From the NCBI GenBank assembly GCA_009823505.1, contig VZQC01011939.1:1520114-1584113 (forward strand): 64,000 bases of DNA, read 5' to 3'. Position numbers and translations under genes: made by a program. Each line of letters opens with the position of its first letter. The first letter of the stretch is position 1. A model generated the notes under the pieces. It saw only the letters and a program-made list of their open reading frames with translations. It did not search any database and was not told the DNA's origin. Positions 1-11,545 of the stretch are shown in pieces. Source of the stretch: Rhizomys pruinosus. Its lineage: Eukaryota; Chordata; Mammalia; Rodentia; Spalacidae.

Positions 1-564
1 ATGTCTGAGAAACACCTCAAGAACTGTTCAACATCACTAATCATTAAGGAAATGCAAATCAAAACCACTTTAAGATATCATCTTACTCCAATAAGACTGG
101 CTAGGATCAAGAAAACAAATGATACCAAGTGCTGGAGAGGTTGTGGGGAAAGGGGAACACTCATCCACTGCTGGTGGGAATGTAAACTCGTACAGCCACT
201 ATGGAAAGCAGTGTGGAGAACCCTTGGAAGACTTGGAATGAACTTGCCACCCGACCCAGCCATACCACTCCTGGGCATGTACCCTCAAGACCCACCCCAC
301 CGCAGAGATACATGCACGGCCATGTTTATTTCAGCTCTCTTCACAATAGCAAGGAGCTGGAACCAACCCAAATGCCCCTCAACTGATGAGTGGATAGAGA
401 AAATGTGGTACATCTACACAATGGAGTTCTATGAGGCAGTAAAGAAAGACGACATCATGAGCTTTGCAGGAAAGTGGCTAGAGCTAGAGGACATCATGCT
501 GAGTGAAGTAACACAGTCCCAGAAAGACAAACAACAAATGGTATCCCTCATCTGTGGATGCTAG
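1..564 (+). pseudogene. L1 ORF2 C-terminal fragment
   Basis: This open frame of 187 codons is the C-terminal end of L1 ORF2p, the endonuclease/reverse transcriptase that copies L1 RNA into the genome. The cysteine-rich segment is visible ([18 protein letters not shown], residues about 44-61), followed by [12 protein letters not shown] and [17 protein letters not shown], all typical of the region after the RT domain. The endonuclease and RT domains would lie upstream of the window. The first ATG here is simply an internal Met, not the protein start. The last four zinc-knuckle ligands are intact, unlike the copy at 57-62 kb where the final Cys is Tyr. Whether the rest of the element is intact cannot be seen. 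Confidence 0.9.
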
Positions 565-890
565 TGCCAATTACCTAGTTGTAAGTATTTCTTGTGCACG
601 GCCCCTTGAGCTTTTGTCCAAAGCAGCTGGGAGTGATGCATATTGGAAACAACAACAACAACAACAACAACAACAGAAAGGACTGCATCAAAGAATTGAC
701 TGAAACAGTGAACTTTTGCTCAAAACAGTCAACTTCCTCATGGAGAATATTGAGAAAGACTGAGAAAGAGATGAAAAGCATGTTTGGCAGAATGCATGAG
801 CTCTGGTGGGGTGGGGGAATGGGGGGGACACGGGTCTACATTTGATAAAAAAATAAAAATAAATTAATTAATTTAAAGAAAAAACTCAGG
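1..890 (+). mobile_element. L1 LINE, 3' end (cut by window edge)
   Basis: The window opens inside ORF2 of a LINE-1. ORF2 ends at 564, followed by a 3' UTR with a (CAA)n run near 650-676, a G-rich stretch at 805-830 and an A-rich tail at 845-890. The same 3' UTR layout recurs at 62444-62772 and 50240-50572, which supports the assignment. The upstream part lies outside the window. Confidence 0.93.
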
Positions 891-2201
891 TCACCATCCA
901 TAAGCAAAAATATATTATGCTTCTTTTGTATAAGGGAGTATTGGAAGGCTTCAAAAAGATTGAGGGAAAAAAAGCAAACTTTGCTGGAAAGTGAGTGAGC
1001 CATAAGGGACTGCCCAGCTCCTCCCTCCTCCGTCCTCCGTCCTCCGTCCTCCCCCTCCTCTCCATCCTGCCTTCCTTCTCCCTCTCTATATTGTCCAGTT
1101 TAAAGTTCAGTGTCCTTTTGTCTGAAAGTCAGAAACAGCTCTGAATTTACTTTCCCTGGCTATGGCTGAGTAGGGCAAGCTGCCTTGTTATTTAAGCGGA
1201 GCCCAGGATCCAAAGTTGGTACTGTCCTGCCGCCCCCAGGGATTTGTGTACCTGCCCTTTGGTCTGGGGTGTGGAGACCTGAAGGACAGCTTCTTTCTAG
1301 GTTGCAGTAGGGGTTCCTCACTTGGGATTTGTAGGAGTCTTCTGTTGGGGTAGCTGAGCTTTCTTTTTCATTGACACAGGGTCCCATGGGCCCCAGAGCA
1401 GCGGGAGTGGGTCTCTGGTGTGCCTTGCACGCAGGTCAGCGGCCCCGACCAGGTCATTCACATCCGGGAGCAGCGTCCAGTAAGGGTGGCAGGCTCTAAA
1501 GCTTATCAAGTCCTATTGAAGAGCTTCTCCAAACAGCGTGGAGGAGTCGGAACAAACGCCAGATCTAGAGCTCGGGTGTTCCTTGGGGCCAGAGTGTCAA
1601 AAGGACTCCTTAGGCCCCCGAGAACCTTGGTGGTTTGGGGTAGACTAGTGGGCTTTAGACTGTCCCCCAATTCCTGCTGGAAGAGTCTGGTAAGAAGTGA
1701 ACCAGTCTGAGTAGTCAGCACCTGAGGCTTTTCAGAAAACAGGGGGCTGACCAGATCCAGGTCCCCATGACCCTGCCCCTGTCCTGAGGGTGAGGGTTAG
1801 GGTCCTGGATCCCCAGGTCACTGACTGTAGCCAGGGGCAGTAGGGGCAGGAAAGGCCTCAGCTCTTGGGAGGGAAGAGAAGAGAGAAACCCAGAGCAGTG
1901 TGCAAGGGGTTGGGAGACGGACAGCGGAACCCTCGTTCCAAAGAAGTGTGTGGAGGGCATCTCTTCAAGGTACCCAGAGGCAGCAACACAGCAGCTCCTG
2001 CGACCACCCAGCCACAGGCTCTGCACGTCCTCCCTCGGGGGCTCTGACAGGACTGGGGCTCGGGGAAGAAAGCAGATGTGGAGGAGGGCTGGAGTTTGGC
2101 AGGACGCCTGGACACATTCATGGCGTCTTGTGTAGAGCAACACTGCACTGAGTAACTGGCACTGGGGAAGACGCCCCTGGACCGTCTCTCCCAGTTCAGC
2201 T
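891..2201. other. No gene recognised
   Basis: Contains a short (CCTCCGT)n-type pyrimidine repeat at about 1021-1066 and otherwise non-repetitive sequence. Short open frames on both strands show no recognisable domain. Confidence 0.5.
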
Positions 2202-2249
<48 letters not shown>

Positions 2250-2257
2250 TGTGTGTG
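2202..2257. repeat. (TG)n microsatellite
   Basis: About 20 perfect TG units, then interrupted TATG/TGCG units to 2257. Confidence 0.95.
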
Positions 2258-2975
2258 GTTGGAGGCACCAGTCTGCCTGCCGTGGACAGGGTGGCAGGAA
2301 ACATGGCCACAGGAGGAAGGTTATGGCAGCCGTCTTCGAGTTTAGGGCACTGCCAGTACATACAGGAGCCCATAGGTCGTCACAGCTTCACAGCAACTTG
2401 AGTCAGGACCCAGGCCAGGACCTGAGATACAAGCAACCCCAGTGGACAGAGGTCAGTGGCAGCAGCTTCTCAACAGCCATCGAGTAGAGGAGGGAGCACC
2501 CCAAAGACCACTGCAGTGATCCCAGCAGGATGAGGGATTACTTATGTTTTTTTTTTTTTTTCATTTTCACACCACCAGATACATTTACGGGAACTGTGAG
2601 GACCCCTAGGAAGGGTGGCAGGATGAAGGAAGGCCCAGGGAGGTGCACCCTCGTAATTTCCGAGCTCCTCACTTGTCCACACGGTTGGTCCTCATCAGGC
2701 CAGCTGGACCACAAGGTGAGAAAGTGACAAAGAACAGACAGAAGCATCCAGTCCCCAAGAGCAGAAGATGGGGGGGGGGGTACAGGAAGGCAGGAACAGC
2801 GTGGTTTTGCGCCTCATCTAGGTGAAGGCTTATTTACAGCCCTTTAAGTTTTATGTTCACTGTCAGATACATTTCATATCCTGGTTAACACTGACTTGAA
2901 TTGGTCACATTTACACACACAGCAGGGCACAGGGTCTCCTCCTCCTTTTCAGAGTGTAACCAGAATAATTGTTTT

Positions 2976-3151
2976 ATTTTTTTTGTTGTTGTTGTTGTTG
3001 TTGTTTTGGTCTTTTTGAGACAGGGTCTCCCTGTAGCCCCAGCTGTCCTGGAACTTACTCTGTACACCAGGCTGGCCTTGAACTCACAAAGATCTGCCTG
3101 CCTCTGCCTCCCAAGTGCTAGGATTAAAGGCATGTGCCACCACACCTGGCT
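2976..3151 (-). mobile_element. B1 SINE
   Basis: 7SL-derived B1 read on the minus strand, with a (GTT)n-rich tail at the left. Flanking copies of CAGAATAAYTGTTTT at 2961-2975 and 3152-3165 are its target-site duplication. Confidence 0.92.
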
Positions 3152-3380
3152 CAGAATAACTGTTTTTCAGAATAACTGTTTTAAACAGAAACATTTTGCA
3201 GTAAAGAGTAATTTATCCTTTTTTCTCTTTGAAAAAATCCAACCAAAATTAAACCAAAGGAAATAAAGTTTAGATTTTTTATGGCTTTTTATAATTTAAT
3301 ATATATCAAACTGGACTCTTCCCATCTCCTTTTATATTCTGGTATAATTAGCATTTTAGTTTTAGGCAAAACTACTTTTT

Positions 3381-3530
3381 TTTTTTTGGTCTTTTCGAGG
3401 CAGGGTCTCCCTGTAGCCCCAGCTGTCCTGGAACTCACTCTGTAGACCAGGCTGGCCTTGAACTCACAAAGATCCACCTGCCTCTGCCTCCCAAGTGCTA
3501 GGATTAAAGGCGTGCGCCACCATGCCCGGC
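3381..3530 (-). mobile_element. B1 SINE
   Basis: B1 in antisense. Target-site duplication AGGCAAAACTACTTTTT at 3364-3380 and from 3531. Confidence 0.93.
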
Positions 3531-5187
3531 AGGCAAAACTACTTTTTAGACAATATTAAAACTTTAAAGACTTGAGGCCTTTCCCACATCCTATTCCATC
3601 CCTTTGTACGTGGGTCCTCAATACACTGTACCTGAGGAAGGAGATAGGGGACCAACATACATTCTGAGCTAGTAAGAAGCAAGTGTCCTCCTTTTTTTTT
3701 TCTTTTTTTCTTTTTATCAACAAGCCAAGGTAGTGCAGCCTTTCCTTATGAACAGTCATCTAGAGATAAATGCCAACCTGTCCCTCAGAAGGGTGGATAA
3801 TGGGTACAAGGAAGAGGGTCACAGAGTTCAACCGTCCTAACATCCAGAAACATTACTTTCAGGGAGAAGAGACATGAGTCCCAGACTAGGGCCTCCCAGG
3901 CCTGCCTGAAACCTCCCAGTTGTTTTCTTTCATCTCACCAGCAGGGAAGAGGCAGGAGACAGGCTTCACTGGGCAGGGGCTTCACTGGGCAGCAGCTTCA
4001 CTGGGCAGCGTCCTGTCTGCAGGTCCCGAGCGACATCCCCATTCCTTCCCCCATTTTCCTGTAGTGAAGGGCCTGGGGAGACATGGGAGGAACTCAGAAG
4101 CAACTCTGGAATCTTGGAAGGAGCAACTGCCACTGGAGCCTCAGGTACACAGGCCAGTGGATCTTGCAGAGCAGGATAAAACCCTAGAGAAAAGCACGGG
4201 GGGGTGGGGGGGGGCACAGGGAAAGGCCTGGGTGAAGGGAACAGGGACTGCCTTTATTAGCTCACTAGCAAGCCAGCAGCCAAACAGGGGGTCGTGCCAT
4301 GCCCCAGAGAACTCTAAACCCCAAGGAGGAGGGCAGGGTTTATAAAGCTTAAAACCACAATTATACCACGCCAGAGGTAAAGCCAATAACCATATTACCT
4401 CAGATCACCATAGTCACACCAGACCAAGGAGCAGGTCAGTTAACAAGAGAGGTTTCAGTTAACAAGTTTTAGTTAAGAAAAACAAGTTTCTCAGAATTGC
4501 AGAAACAATGAGCTCCATGGAGATGTAGTTTGGGAGGAGGACATGGTCCCTGGACATCTGTAAGTTTCCCAGTACTGTAGGAACAATGGACTCCCTGAAA
4601 CTGCCTGCATTAGAGGTTCTGCCTGGCTGGCAACACACAGGGTAAAGCAGAAGTCAGCTACAACAAAATGGAGTTAGCTTTGGCATTTCGGTGTCCAGAA
4701 GTTTTCCTCAGAACTTTACAGTTAGCTGGTTTGTGGCTTTCTATCCTCTGGAATTTACTCTTTATTTTCAGTATTCAAATGTCACTCCTCTGCTTGGGGC
4801 TCTGCTCTGGGCCCTTCCCCCCCCGCCCCCCCAAACCTACATCCTTGGCTTTGTGAGAAGCCATGATCCTCACTTCACAATAAGAGTCCTGGAGCCTCAG
4901 TAGTGAGAGTGAAACTGTTTATTCTTCCATGTTGCCAAGTCAAGTTCAGCCTGGAGAAAAGGCGAAAATGTCAGTGTGCCGGCTTGGCTCAAAGCGGTGG
5001 TTTTTGAGTTCTGACCCCATCCCATGCCCTGGACTCATCACTGGCTGAGTTCTTCAGGGAGGGTCAATCTTCCCAATGTCTGGTGTGGCCCCGCCCCAGA
5101 TTCTCCATCTCCTTGGTTAATGTGCCTCCAGAGGCTCCAGATTTCCTTATTTTCTGACATGTGGGCTCAGTCACATGGCAAACTTTT

Positions 5188-5408
5188 TTTTTAATTAAAA
5201 AAAAATTTATGTGTATGAGTATACTGTCTGCCTGTAGGTTGATACACCTGTGTCATGCAATGCGGTGGAGGTCAGAAGAGGGTGTCGGATTCCCCTGAAA
5301 TTGGAGTTAAAGATGGTTTTTAGCCACCAAGTGAGTGCTGGGAATTGAACTCGGGTCCTCTGCAAGAGCAGTTGGTGCCCTTAACCGCTGAGCCATCTCT
5401 CCAGCCCC
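5188..5408 (-). mobile_element. B2 SINE
   Basis: Antisense B2, recognised by CTGAGCCATCTCTCCAGCCCC at its right end, which is the complement of the tRNA-like head of the element. Confidence 0.9.
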
Positions 5409-5795
5409 TAGTGTTACTTTTCAACCCTAGGATAAACTGAGAGCATCTGCACAGGCACCAGCTGCCAGCTGGGGAAGATGGCCCAGAGCCTCCTGTGACC
5501 CTGGTGAGTTCTAAACATGCCTCGTGCTGAAAATGGCGGTGATGAGTTATTTCTCACCATCTGAAAATGGCAGTGATGAGTTATTTCTGACCATCTTGCT
5601 TCTTTGCTGCCAGCTTACAAACCTCTGTTTTCCTGACAAGGAAAAAGTTATATCTAACTGTATTCTTTTATCATGTCCTAGTAAGCTCAGCCCATTTACA
5701 GTTTCCTTTATTCACAAGGTGGATACCTTGAGATGTCACCCTGGATACTCAGAGATGTCTTACTGCTCTGTGGCGTTTGCATTACTCTAAGACAT

Positions 5796-5940
5796 TAAAA
5801 AAAAAAATTTTTTTTTTATTTTTGTATGTGTATGAGTGTACTGTCTGCATGTAGGTTTGTCCACCCGTGTTGTGCAATGCCGTGGAGGTCAGAAGAGGGT
5901 CTCAGATTCCCCTGGAACTGGAGTTCTCCTGGAATTGGAG
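5796..5940 (-). mobile_element. B2 SINE, truncated at the N
   Basis: 3' portion of an antisense B2. The remaining head is absent because the sequence jumps at 5941; the full-length equivalent is at 7684-7912. Confidence 0.85.
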
Positions 5941-5941
5941 N
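5941..5941. other. Single ambiguous base (N) at duplication junction
   Basis: The only N in the window. It sits exactly between copy A and copy B of the 1.9-kb duplication. Confidence 0.98.
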
Positions 5942-7809
5942 TCCTCCCCCATTTTCCTGTAGTGAAGGGCCTGGGGAGACATGGGAGGAACTCAGAAGCA
6001 ACTCTGGAATCTTGGAAGGAGCAACTGCCACTGGAGCCTCAGGTACACAGGCCAGTGGATCTTGCAGAGCAGGATAAAACCCTAGGAGAAAGCACGGGGG
6101 GTGTGGGGGGGGCAGGAAAGGCCTGGTGAAGGGAACAGGGACTGCCTTTATTAGCTCACTAGCAAGCCAGCAGCCAAACAGGGGGTCGTGCCATGCCCCA
6201 GAGAACTCTAAACCCCAAGGAGGGAGGGCAGGTTATAAAGCTTAAAACCACAATTACATCACGCCAGAGGTAAAGCCAATAACCATATTACCTCAGATCA
6301 CCATAGTCACACCAGACCAAGGAGCAGGTCAGTTAACAAGAGAGGTTTCAGTTAACAAGTTTTAGTTAAGAAAAACAAGTTTCTCAGAATTGCAGAAACA
6401 ATGAGCTCCATGGAGATGTAGTTTGGGAGGAGGACATGGTCCCTAGCATCTGTAAGTTTCCCAGTACTGTAGGAACAATGGACTCCCTGAAACTGCCTGC
6501 ATTAGACTCTGCCTGGCTGGCAAACACACACGGGAAAGCAGAAGTCAGCTACAAACAAAATGGAGTTGCTTTGGCATTTCGGTGTCCAGAGTTTTCCTCA
6601 GAACTTTTACAGTTAGCTGGTTTGTGGCTTTCTATCCTCTGAAATTACCTTTTTTCTCGTATTTCAAATGTCACTCTCTGCTTGGGGCTCTGCTCTGGGT
6701 CCCTTCCCCCCCGCCCACCCAAACCTACATCCTTGGCTTTGTGAGAGCCATGATCCTCATTCAACATAAGAGTCCTGGAGCCTCAGTAGTGAGAGTGAAA
6801 CTGTTTATTCTTCCATGTTGCCAAGTCAAGTTCAGGCTGGAGAAAAGGCGAAAATGTCAGTGTGCCGGCTTGGCTCAAAGCGGTGGTTTTTGAGTTCTGA
6901 CCCCATCCCATGCCCTGGACTCATCACTGGCTGAGTTCTTCAGGGAGGGTCAATCTTCCCAATGTCTGGTGTGGCCCCGCCCCAGATTCTCCATCTCCTT
7001 GGTTAATGTGCCTCCAGAGGCTCCAGATTTCCTTATTTTCTGACATGTGGGCTCAGTCACATGGCAAACTTTTTTTTAATTAAAAAAAAATTTATGTGTA
7101 TGAGTATACTGTCTGCCTGTAGGTTGATACACCTGTGTCATGGCAATGCGGTGGGGTAAAGAGGGTGTCGGATTCCTTGGATTGGAGTTAAAGATGTTTT
7201 TAGCCACCACATGTGAGGCTGGGAATTGAACTCGGTCCTCTGCAAGAGCAGTTGGTGCCCTTAACGCTGAGCCATCTCTCCAGCCCCTAGTGTTACTTTT
7301 CAACCCTAGGATAAACTGAGAGCATCTGCACAGGCACCAGCTGCCAGCTGGGGAAGATGGCCCAGAGCCTCCTGTGACCCTGGTGAGTTCTAAACATGCC
7401 TCGTGCTGAAAATGGCGGTGATGAGTTATTTCTCACCATCTGAAAATGGCAGTGATGAGTTATTCTGACCATCTTGCTTCTTTGCTGCCAGCTTACAAAC
7501 CTTCGTTTCCTGACAAGGAAAAAGTTATATCTCAACTGTATTCTTTTATCATGTCCTAGTAAGCTCAGCCCATTTACAGTTTCCTTTATTCACAAGGTGG
7601 ATACCTTGAGATGTCACCCTGGATACTCAGAGATGTCTTACTGCTCTGTGGCGTTTGCATTACTCTAAGACATTAAAAAAAAAAATTTTTTTTGTGTGTA
7701 TGAGTGTAACTGTCTGCATGTAGGTTTGTGCACCCATGTTGTGCAATGCTGTGGAGGTCAGAAGAGGGTCTCAGATTCCCCTGGAACTGGAGTTCTCCTG
7801 GAATTGGAG
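5942..7809 (+). repeat. Direct duplication, copy B
   Basis: Repeats 4043-5940 in the same order and orientation. It is about 30 bases shorter, mostly through small indels in homopolymers and short runs. Beyond 7809 the sequence continues into the remainder of the B2 that copy A lacks. Confidence 0.9.
7071..7287 (-). mobile_element. B2 SINE (copy-B counterpart of 5188-5408)
   Basis: Same antisense B2 as in copy A, with several extra deletions and substitutions. Confidence 0.88.
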
Positions 7810-7912
7810 TTACAGACGGTTCTTAGCCGCCATGTGGGTGCTGGGGATCGAACCCAGGTCTTCTGCAAGAGCAGTCAGTGCTCTTAACCGCTAGGCTATC
7901 TCTCCAGCCCTA
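7684..7912 (-). mobile_element. B2 SINE
   Basis: Complete antisense B2 spanning the end of duplication copy B. Confidence 0.9.
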
Positions 7913-8289
7913 AGACATTTTATCACTATGAACTCATGTCCTGAAGCTTTACAATGTTCAGCACTATGTCTGACTATTGATAAGATGTGATTAAGTGAAT
8001 GGAAAGTTCACCAAACGGTGTAGTGAGGCCCCTGGTCCAATTAGTGTGGACCAAATATATCAAAAATCTAAACTTCAAGAATCTAAACATCCCAGTCCTT
8101 AGCTGCGTTCTGCATCCTGCATCCTGCATCCTGCAGTCAGCACTCATGAAGCAGCTTTGCAGCAGTGCCGTGAGGACTGGAGCTGCAATGGAGCCCCTTG
8201 CTCAGGGCTCATCAGGGGCCATCCCAGACCTGCCCCATCTTTCTCCCCTACTTCCAGGCCTTTTGTTGAAGTGTTGTTAACTCTGGGAT
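7913..8289. other. No gene recognised
   Basis: Non-repetitive apart from a short CATCCTG triplication near 8111-8133. No conserved reading frame is seen. Confidence 0.5.
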
Positions 8290-8668
8290 ATGCCCACTGT
8301 GCCTTCCCTGCCAGTGTGGACCCGCCAGAAGACGCATGAGCACCCCCAATCTGTATGTCCACAGTATTTGGAGGTACAGGCTTTGTCGGGTGACTGGGGT
8401 TTGCTGAGTTCATGAGGGTGGTGCCTTCTGATACCATTAGTGGCTTTATTAGAAGAGGAAAAGAGACAAACTTGCACACTGGTATCTTAACCCATAATAC
8501 TCTGCACCTTGCTCTCAGGAGGCGCAAGTCCCTCACAACTCCCTCATAGAGGCTGATGCCATGTTTTCGGCCCCATGAATTATGTAAACCCCTCCTTGTT
8601 TGTTTGTTTTTTATAAATTACCAGGTGTCAGGTATTTTGTTACAGCAACAGAAAATGCACTAAGAAAC
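8290..8668 (+). mobile_element. Ancient MLT1-like MaLR LTR fragment
   Basis: The order of motifs resembles an old mammalian MaLR LTR: TTATTAGAAGAGG, a GAGGCTGATGCCATG block, ATTATGTAAACCCCTCC, then TTACAGCAACAGAAAATGCAC near 8640-8660. It is highly diverged and no target duplication was found. Confidence 0.55.
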
Positions 8669-8961
8669 CCAGCACAGGCTTTGCTGCTCTGGGTGGTGTC
8701 AGCATTTCCAGCATGTCCTGAGTGAGGGTAGTGACCTCTACCAACCTTCATGGAACAGGGGGCTGGTTGGTAGGTAGGCCTTACTTTTTGGTGCTGGGAG
8801 ATGGGGATGCTTGTTATGCAGCATCACTGAGCTGTCCTGACTGATACAGAGGGAGGACTAGCCTGCTCTGAACCACTGTGGGGCTGCAGAGACACAAGGC
8901 AGAGGCGGTCTTCACTGCACTTTTTACTGCATCCAGGGGAGGAAGAGCCTTGCTGTGAGCT
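8669..8961. other. No gene recognised
   Basis: Non-repetitive sequence lying just downstream (3') of the actin-like terminal exon on the minus strand. Confidence 0.45.
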
Positions 8962-9093
8962 CAAGACAGCTGTGACGAGCACAGAGGCTGGGGCTTAGCC
9001 TGGGTCAAGACAGCTGTGACAAGCACAGAGGCTGGGGCTTAGCCTGGGCCAAGACAGCTGTGACAAGCACAGAGGCTGGGGCTTAGCCTGGGC
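8962..9093. repeat. 44-bp tandem triplication
   Basis: Three consecutive units starting with CAAGACAGCTGTGAC at 8962, 9006 and 9050. They lie 50 bp beyond the stop codon of the actin-like terminal exon, where a 3' UTR would be. Confidence 0.9.
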
Positions 9094-9142
9094 CTTGCTG
9101 GGGCACTTATGGCCCTGGAGGTGGAACTGTCAAAGCCAAAGA

Positions 9143-9286
9143 TCAGAAGCTTCTTCTGATGATGAGGGAGGAGCCCATGTCTCTGTACTCCTGGTTCGTC
9201 AACCACATGTCCTCTAAGGTGGAGAGGGAGTACAGGATGGAGGCACCCACCCATGCCCCATACTTGGCATATGCAGAGGTGGCCAT
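9143..9286 (-). pseudogene. Actin-like pseudogene, terminal exon (residues 328-end)
   Basis: A pyrimidine-rich acceptor (CTCCTCCCTGCAG) precedes 47 open codons and a TGA. The translation contains YAKYGAWVGASILYSLSTLE and MWLTNQEY, matching actin's RKYSVWIGGSILASLSTFQ and MWISKQEY, and ends in RRSF* where actin ends HRKCF*. The exon is undamaged and its phase agrees with the preceding exon. Confidence 0.9.
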
Positions 9287-9331
9287 CTGCAGGGAGGAGG
9301 AAGAGACCCACATCAAAACACTCCTCTGGGT

Positions 9332-9469
9332 CGGCAAGATGGCTCAGTGGGAAAAAGGAGCTTGCCGCTAAGCTTGATGACCTGAGCTCAACCCCAGGAC
9401 CCACAAGGTAGTAAGAGAGAAGTGACTGACTCAGTTGTCCTTGGACCTCCACACATGCAATCGCAAGTA

Positions 9470-9512
<43 letters not shown>

Positions 9513-9515
9513 ATA
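9332..9515 (+). mobile_element. tRNA-derived SINE (B2 superfamily) with (AAAT)n tail
   Basis: Begins GGTCGGCAAGATGGCTCAGTG and carries a box-B-like segment near 9385-9400. The tail is about 12 AAAT units (9468-9514). Confidence 0.85.
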
Positions 9516-9536
9516 TTTGTTTAAAAAACTTTACAG

Positions 9537-9765
9537 GGGCTGGAGAGATGGTTCAGTGTTAAGAGCACCGGTTGCTCTTGGAGAGGACCAGGGCTCAATT
9601 CCCAGCACCCACATGGTAGCTAACCACCATCCCATCCTTAACTCCAGTTCCAGAGGATCCAACGCCTTCTTCTGACTTCTGTAGGCACTGCATGATACAG
9701 ATGCACTTAAATATATGCAAACAATACACTCATACACATAAAAATAAAATATTTAAAAACTTTTA
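9537..9765 (+). mobile_element. B2 SINE
   Basis: Full B2 from GGGGCTGGAGAGATGG to an A-rich tail. Confidence 0.92.
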
Positions 9766-9778
9766 AAAATACTGGTGA

Positions 9779-9932
9779 GCAGCCTGGCGTGGTGGTGCAT
9801 ACCTGTAGTCCCAACATTCAGGAGGCAGAGGAAGGAGGATCTTTGTGACTTCAAGGCCCACTTGGTCTACATGGTGCATTCTAGGCCAGTTGGGACTAAA
9901 GGGAGACCCTCTCAAAAAAAGGCCAAAAAAAA
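9779..9932 (+). mobile_element. B1 SINE
   Basis: B1 with A-rich tail; AAAATACTGGTG flanks both sides as target duplication. Confidence 0.9.
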
Positions 9933-9941
9933 AATACTGGT

Positions 9942-10735
9942 GGTCTAGAGAGATGGCTCAGGAGTTAAGAGTGTATACTGCTCCTGCAGAGGACCCAAGT
10001 TCTGTTCCCAACCCCCACGTCAGGCAATTTACAACCACCTAGCTCTAGCTCCAGGAGGGACCTGATACCTCTGTCATCCACAGGCATGTATGCTTGTATG
10101 TGTATGCTCTGTGGTGCATGTACACACACAGACATGTATACTCATGTGTATATACTGTGGTGCATGTACACACACAGGCATGCATACTCATATGTGTATA
10201 CACTGTGGTGCATGTACACACACAGGCATGTATACTCATATGTGTACACACTGGTGCATGTACACACACAGGCATGTATACTCATATGTGTATATACTGT
10301 GGTGCATGTACACACACAGGCATGTACACACATATGCGTATACACTGTGGTGCATGTACACACACAGGCATGTATACTCATATGTGTATACACTATTGTG
10401 CATGTACACACACAGGCATGCATACTCATATCTGTATACACTGTGGTGCATGTTCACACACAGGCATGTATACTCATATGTGTATACACTATTGTGCATG
10501 TACACACACAGGCATGCATACTCATCTCTGTATACACTGTGGTGCACATTCACACACAGGCATGTATACTCATATACGTACACACTGTGGTGCATGTACA
10601 CACAGACACATATACTCATATGTCTATACACTGTGGTGTACATACACACACATGTGCACACACACATACACACAGACTTAGAAAGGCAAATAAATAAATG
10701 CAATGTTTAAGAATTTGTTTTAAAAATACTGCTCT
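9942..10735 (+). mobile_element. B2 SINE split by a minisatellite in its tail
   Basis: The B2 head and body occupy about 9942-10087 and the AAATAAATAAATG tail about 10685-10735. The intervening 10088-10665 is a tandem array that appears to have expanded from the element's own 3' region. Confidence 0.8.
10088..10665. repeat. 48-bp minisatellite, about 12 copies
   Basis: Unit contains TGGTGCATGTACACACACAGG plus a TATACTCATATGTGTATACA part. Since 48 is a multiple of 3, all frames stay open on both strands, which produces about 200-codon spurious open frames. Confidence 0.95.
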
Positions 10736-10782
10736 GAATGGCCCACCACCGTCAGAAGAACCTGGCAGAAGGCATCACTTTT

Positions 10783-10932
10783 TTTTTTCTTTTTTTTTAA
10801 GATAGGGTCTCCCTGTAGCCCCAGCTGTCCTGGAACTCACTCTGTAGACCAGGCTGGCCTTGAACTCATAAAGATCCACCTGCCTCTGCCTCCCGAGTGC
10901 TGGGATTAAAGGCGTGCGCCACCACGCCCAGG
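10783..10932 (-). mobile_element. B1 SINE
   Basis: Antisense B1. Target duplication AGAAGGCATCACTTTT at 10767-10782 and 10933-10948. Confidence 0.93.
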
Positions 10933-10957
10933 AGAAGGCATCACTTTTAATGACGAT

Positions 10958-11075
10958 CAGGGCCGCAGACCTGTGAGTGCAGCACTCAGCCTCGGAGGCA
11001 GGAGGGGCTCGGAGTTCTCAGCCAGCCTAGGCTACACAGTGAGACCCATCTCAGAAATTAAACATAAACAAGGCT
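10958..11075 (+). mobile_element. Old B1-related SINE
   Basis: Diverged B1-like order: GTGCAGCACTCAGC, GGAGGCAGGAG, CAGCCTAGGCTACACAGTGAG, ATCTCAG. Confidence 0.6.
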
Positions 11076-11545
11076 GGACAGTTCACACCTATTTCCCATA
11101 GCTGCAAACCTACCGAGTGGAGGAAACAAGAGCTCGGAGACTCAGTTTGTATTTGACAAGGCCCATGCATAGAGCAAGTGGATTTTGTAGAAAAGTTAGA
11201 AAACACAGCTCAGCAAAATCTCCCTGTCAATCAGCCAGCCAGCCAATCAAGAGCCACCAAGCCCCCACTGACCCCCTCCACCCCATGCTGTGGCCCCTGA
11301 GGCTAATGCCCAGGCTTTGTCCACCCCCACTGACCCCTCCACCCCATGCCGTGGCATCAGTCTCGTGCCCAACCTTTGTCCTTCCACTGATCTCTGCTGT
11401 GTGCTCACTTCCTTCAATTTCCACAAAAGGAGAGCACTGTCAGGCAGAGCCCCTGGGACAGAGGAGGTAAAGATCGCTCGCTGGAGGCCAGACCACGCTC
11501 ATCCTCCCGTGCTTATTCACTGACTTTTCAAGAAGAGCCTGAAGG
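11076..11545. other. No gene recognised
   Basis: Contains an imperfect duplication of a CCCCTGACC/CCACCCCATGC block at 11263-11350. The 117-codon open frame here shows no domain. Confidence 0.45.

Larger units (their letters stand above)
4043..5940 (+). repeat. Direct duplication, copy A
   Basis: First of two nearly identical blocks; copy B is 5942-7809. It ends in the middle of a minus-strand B2 at the single N. The 4240-4850 part has an LTR-like look (an AACAAAATGGAGT-type motif) but no clean ends, so no element is called. No gene is recognised. Confidence 0.9.

Noticed and set aside
4043..7809. Recent biological tandem duplication
   Set aside because: Not excluded, but the N at the exact junction and homopolymer-type differences make an assembly artefact the better reading.
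10086..10710. Three overlapping frames of about 200 codons
   Set aside because: Products of the 48-bp minisatellite, whose period is a multiple of 3.
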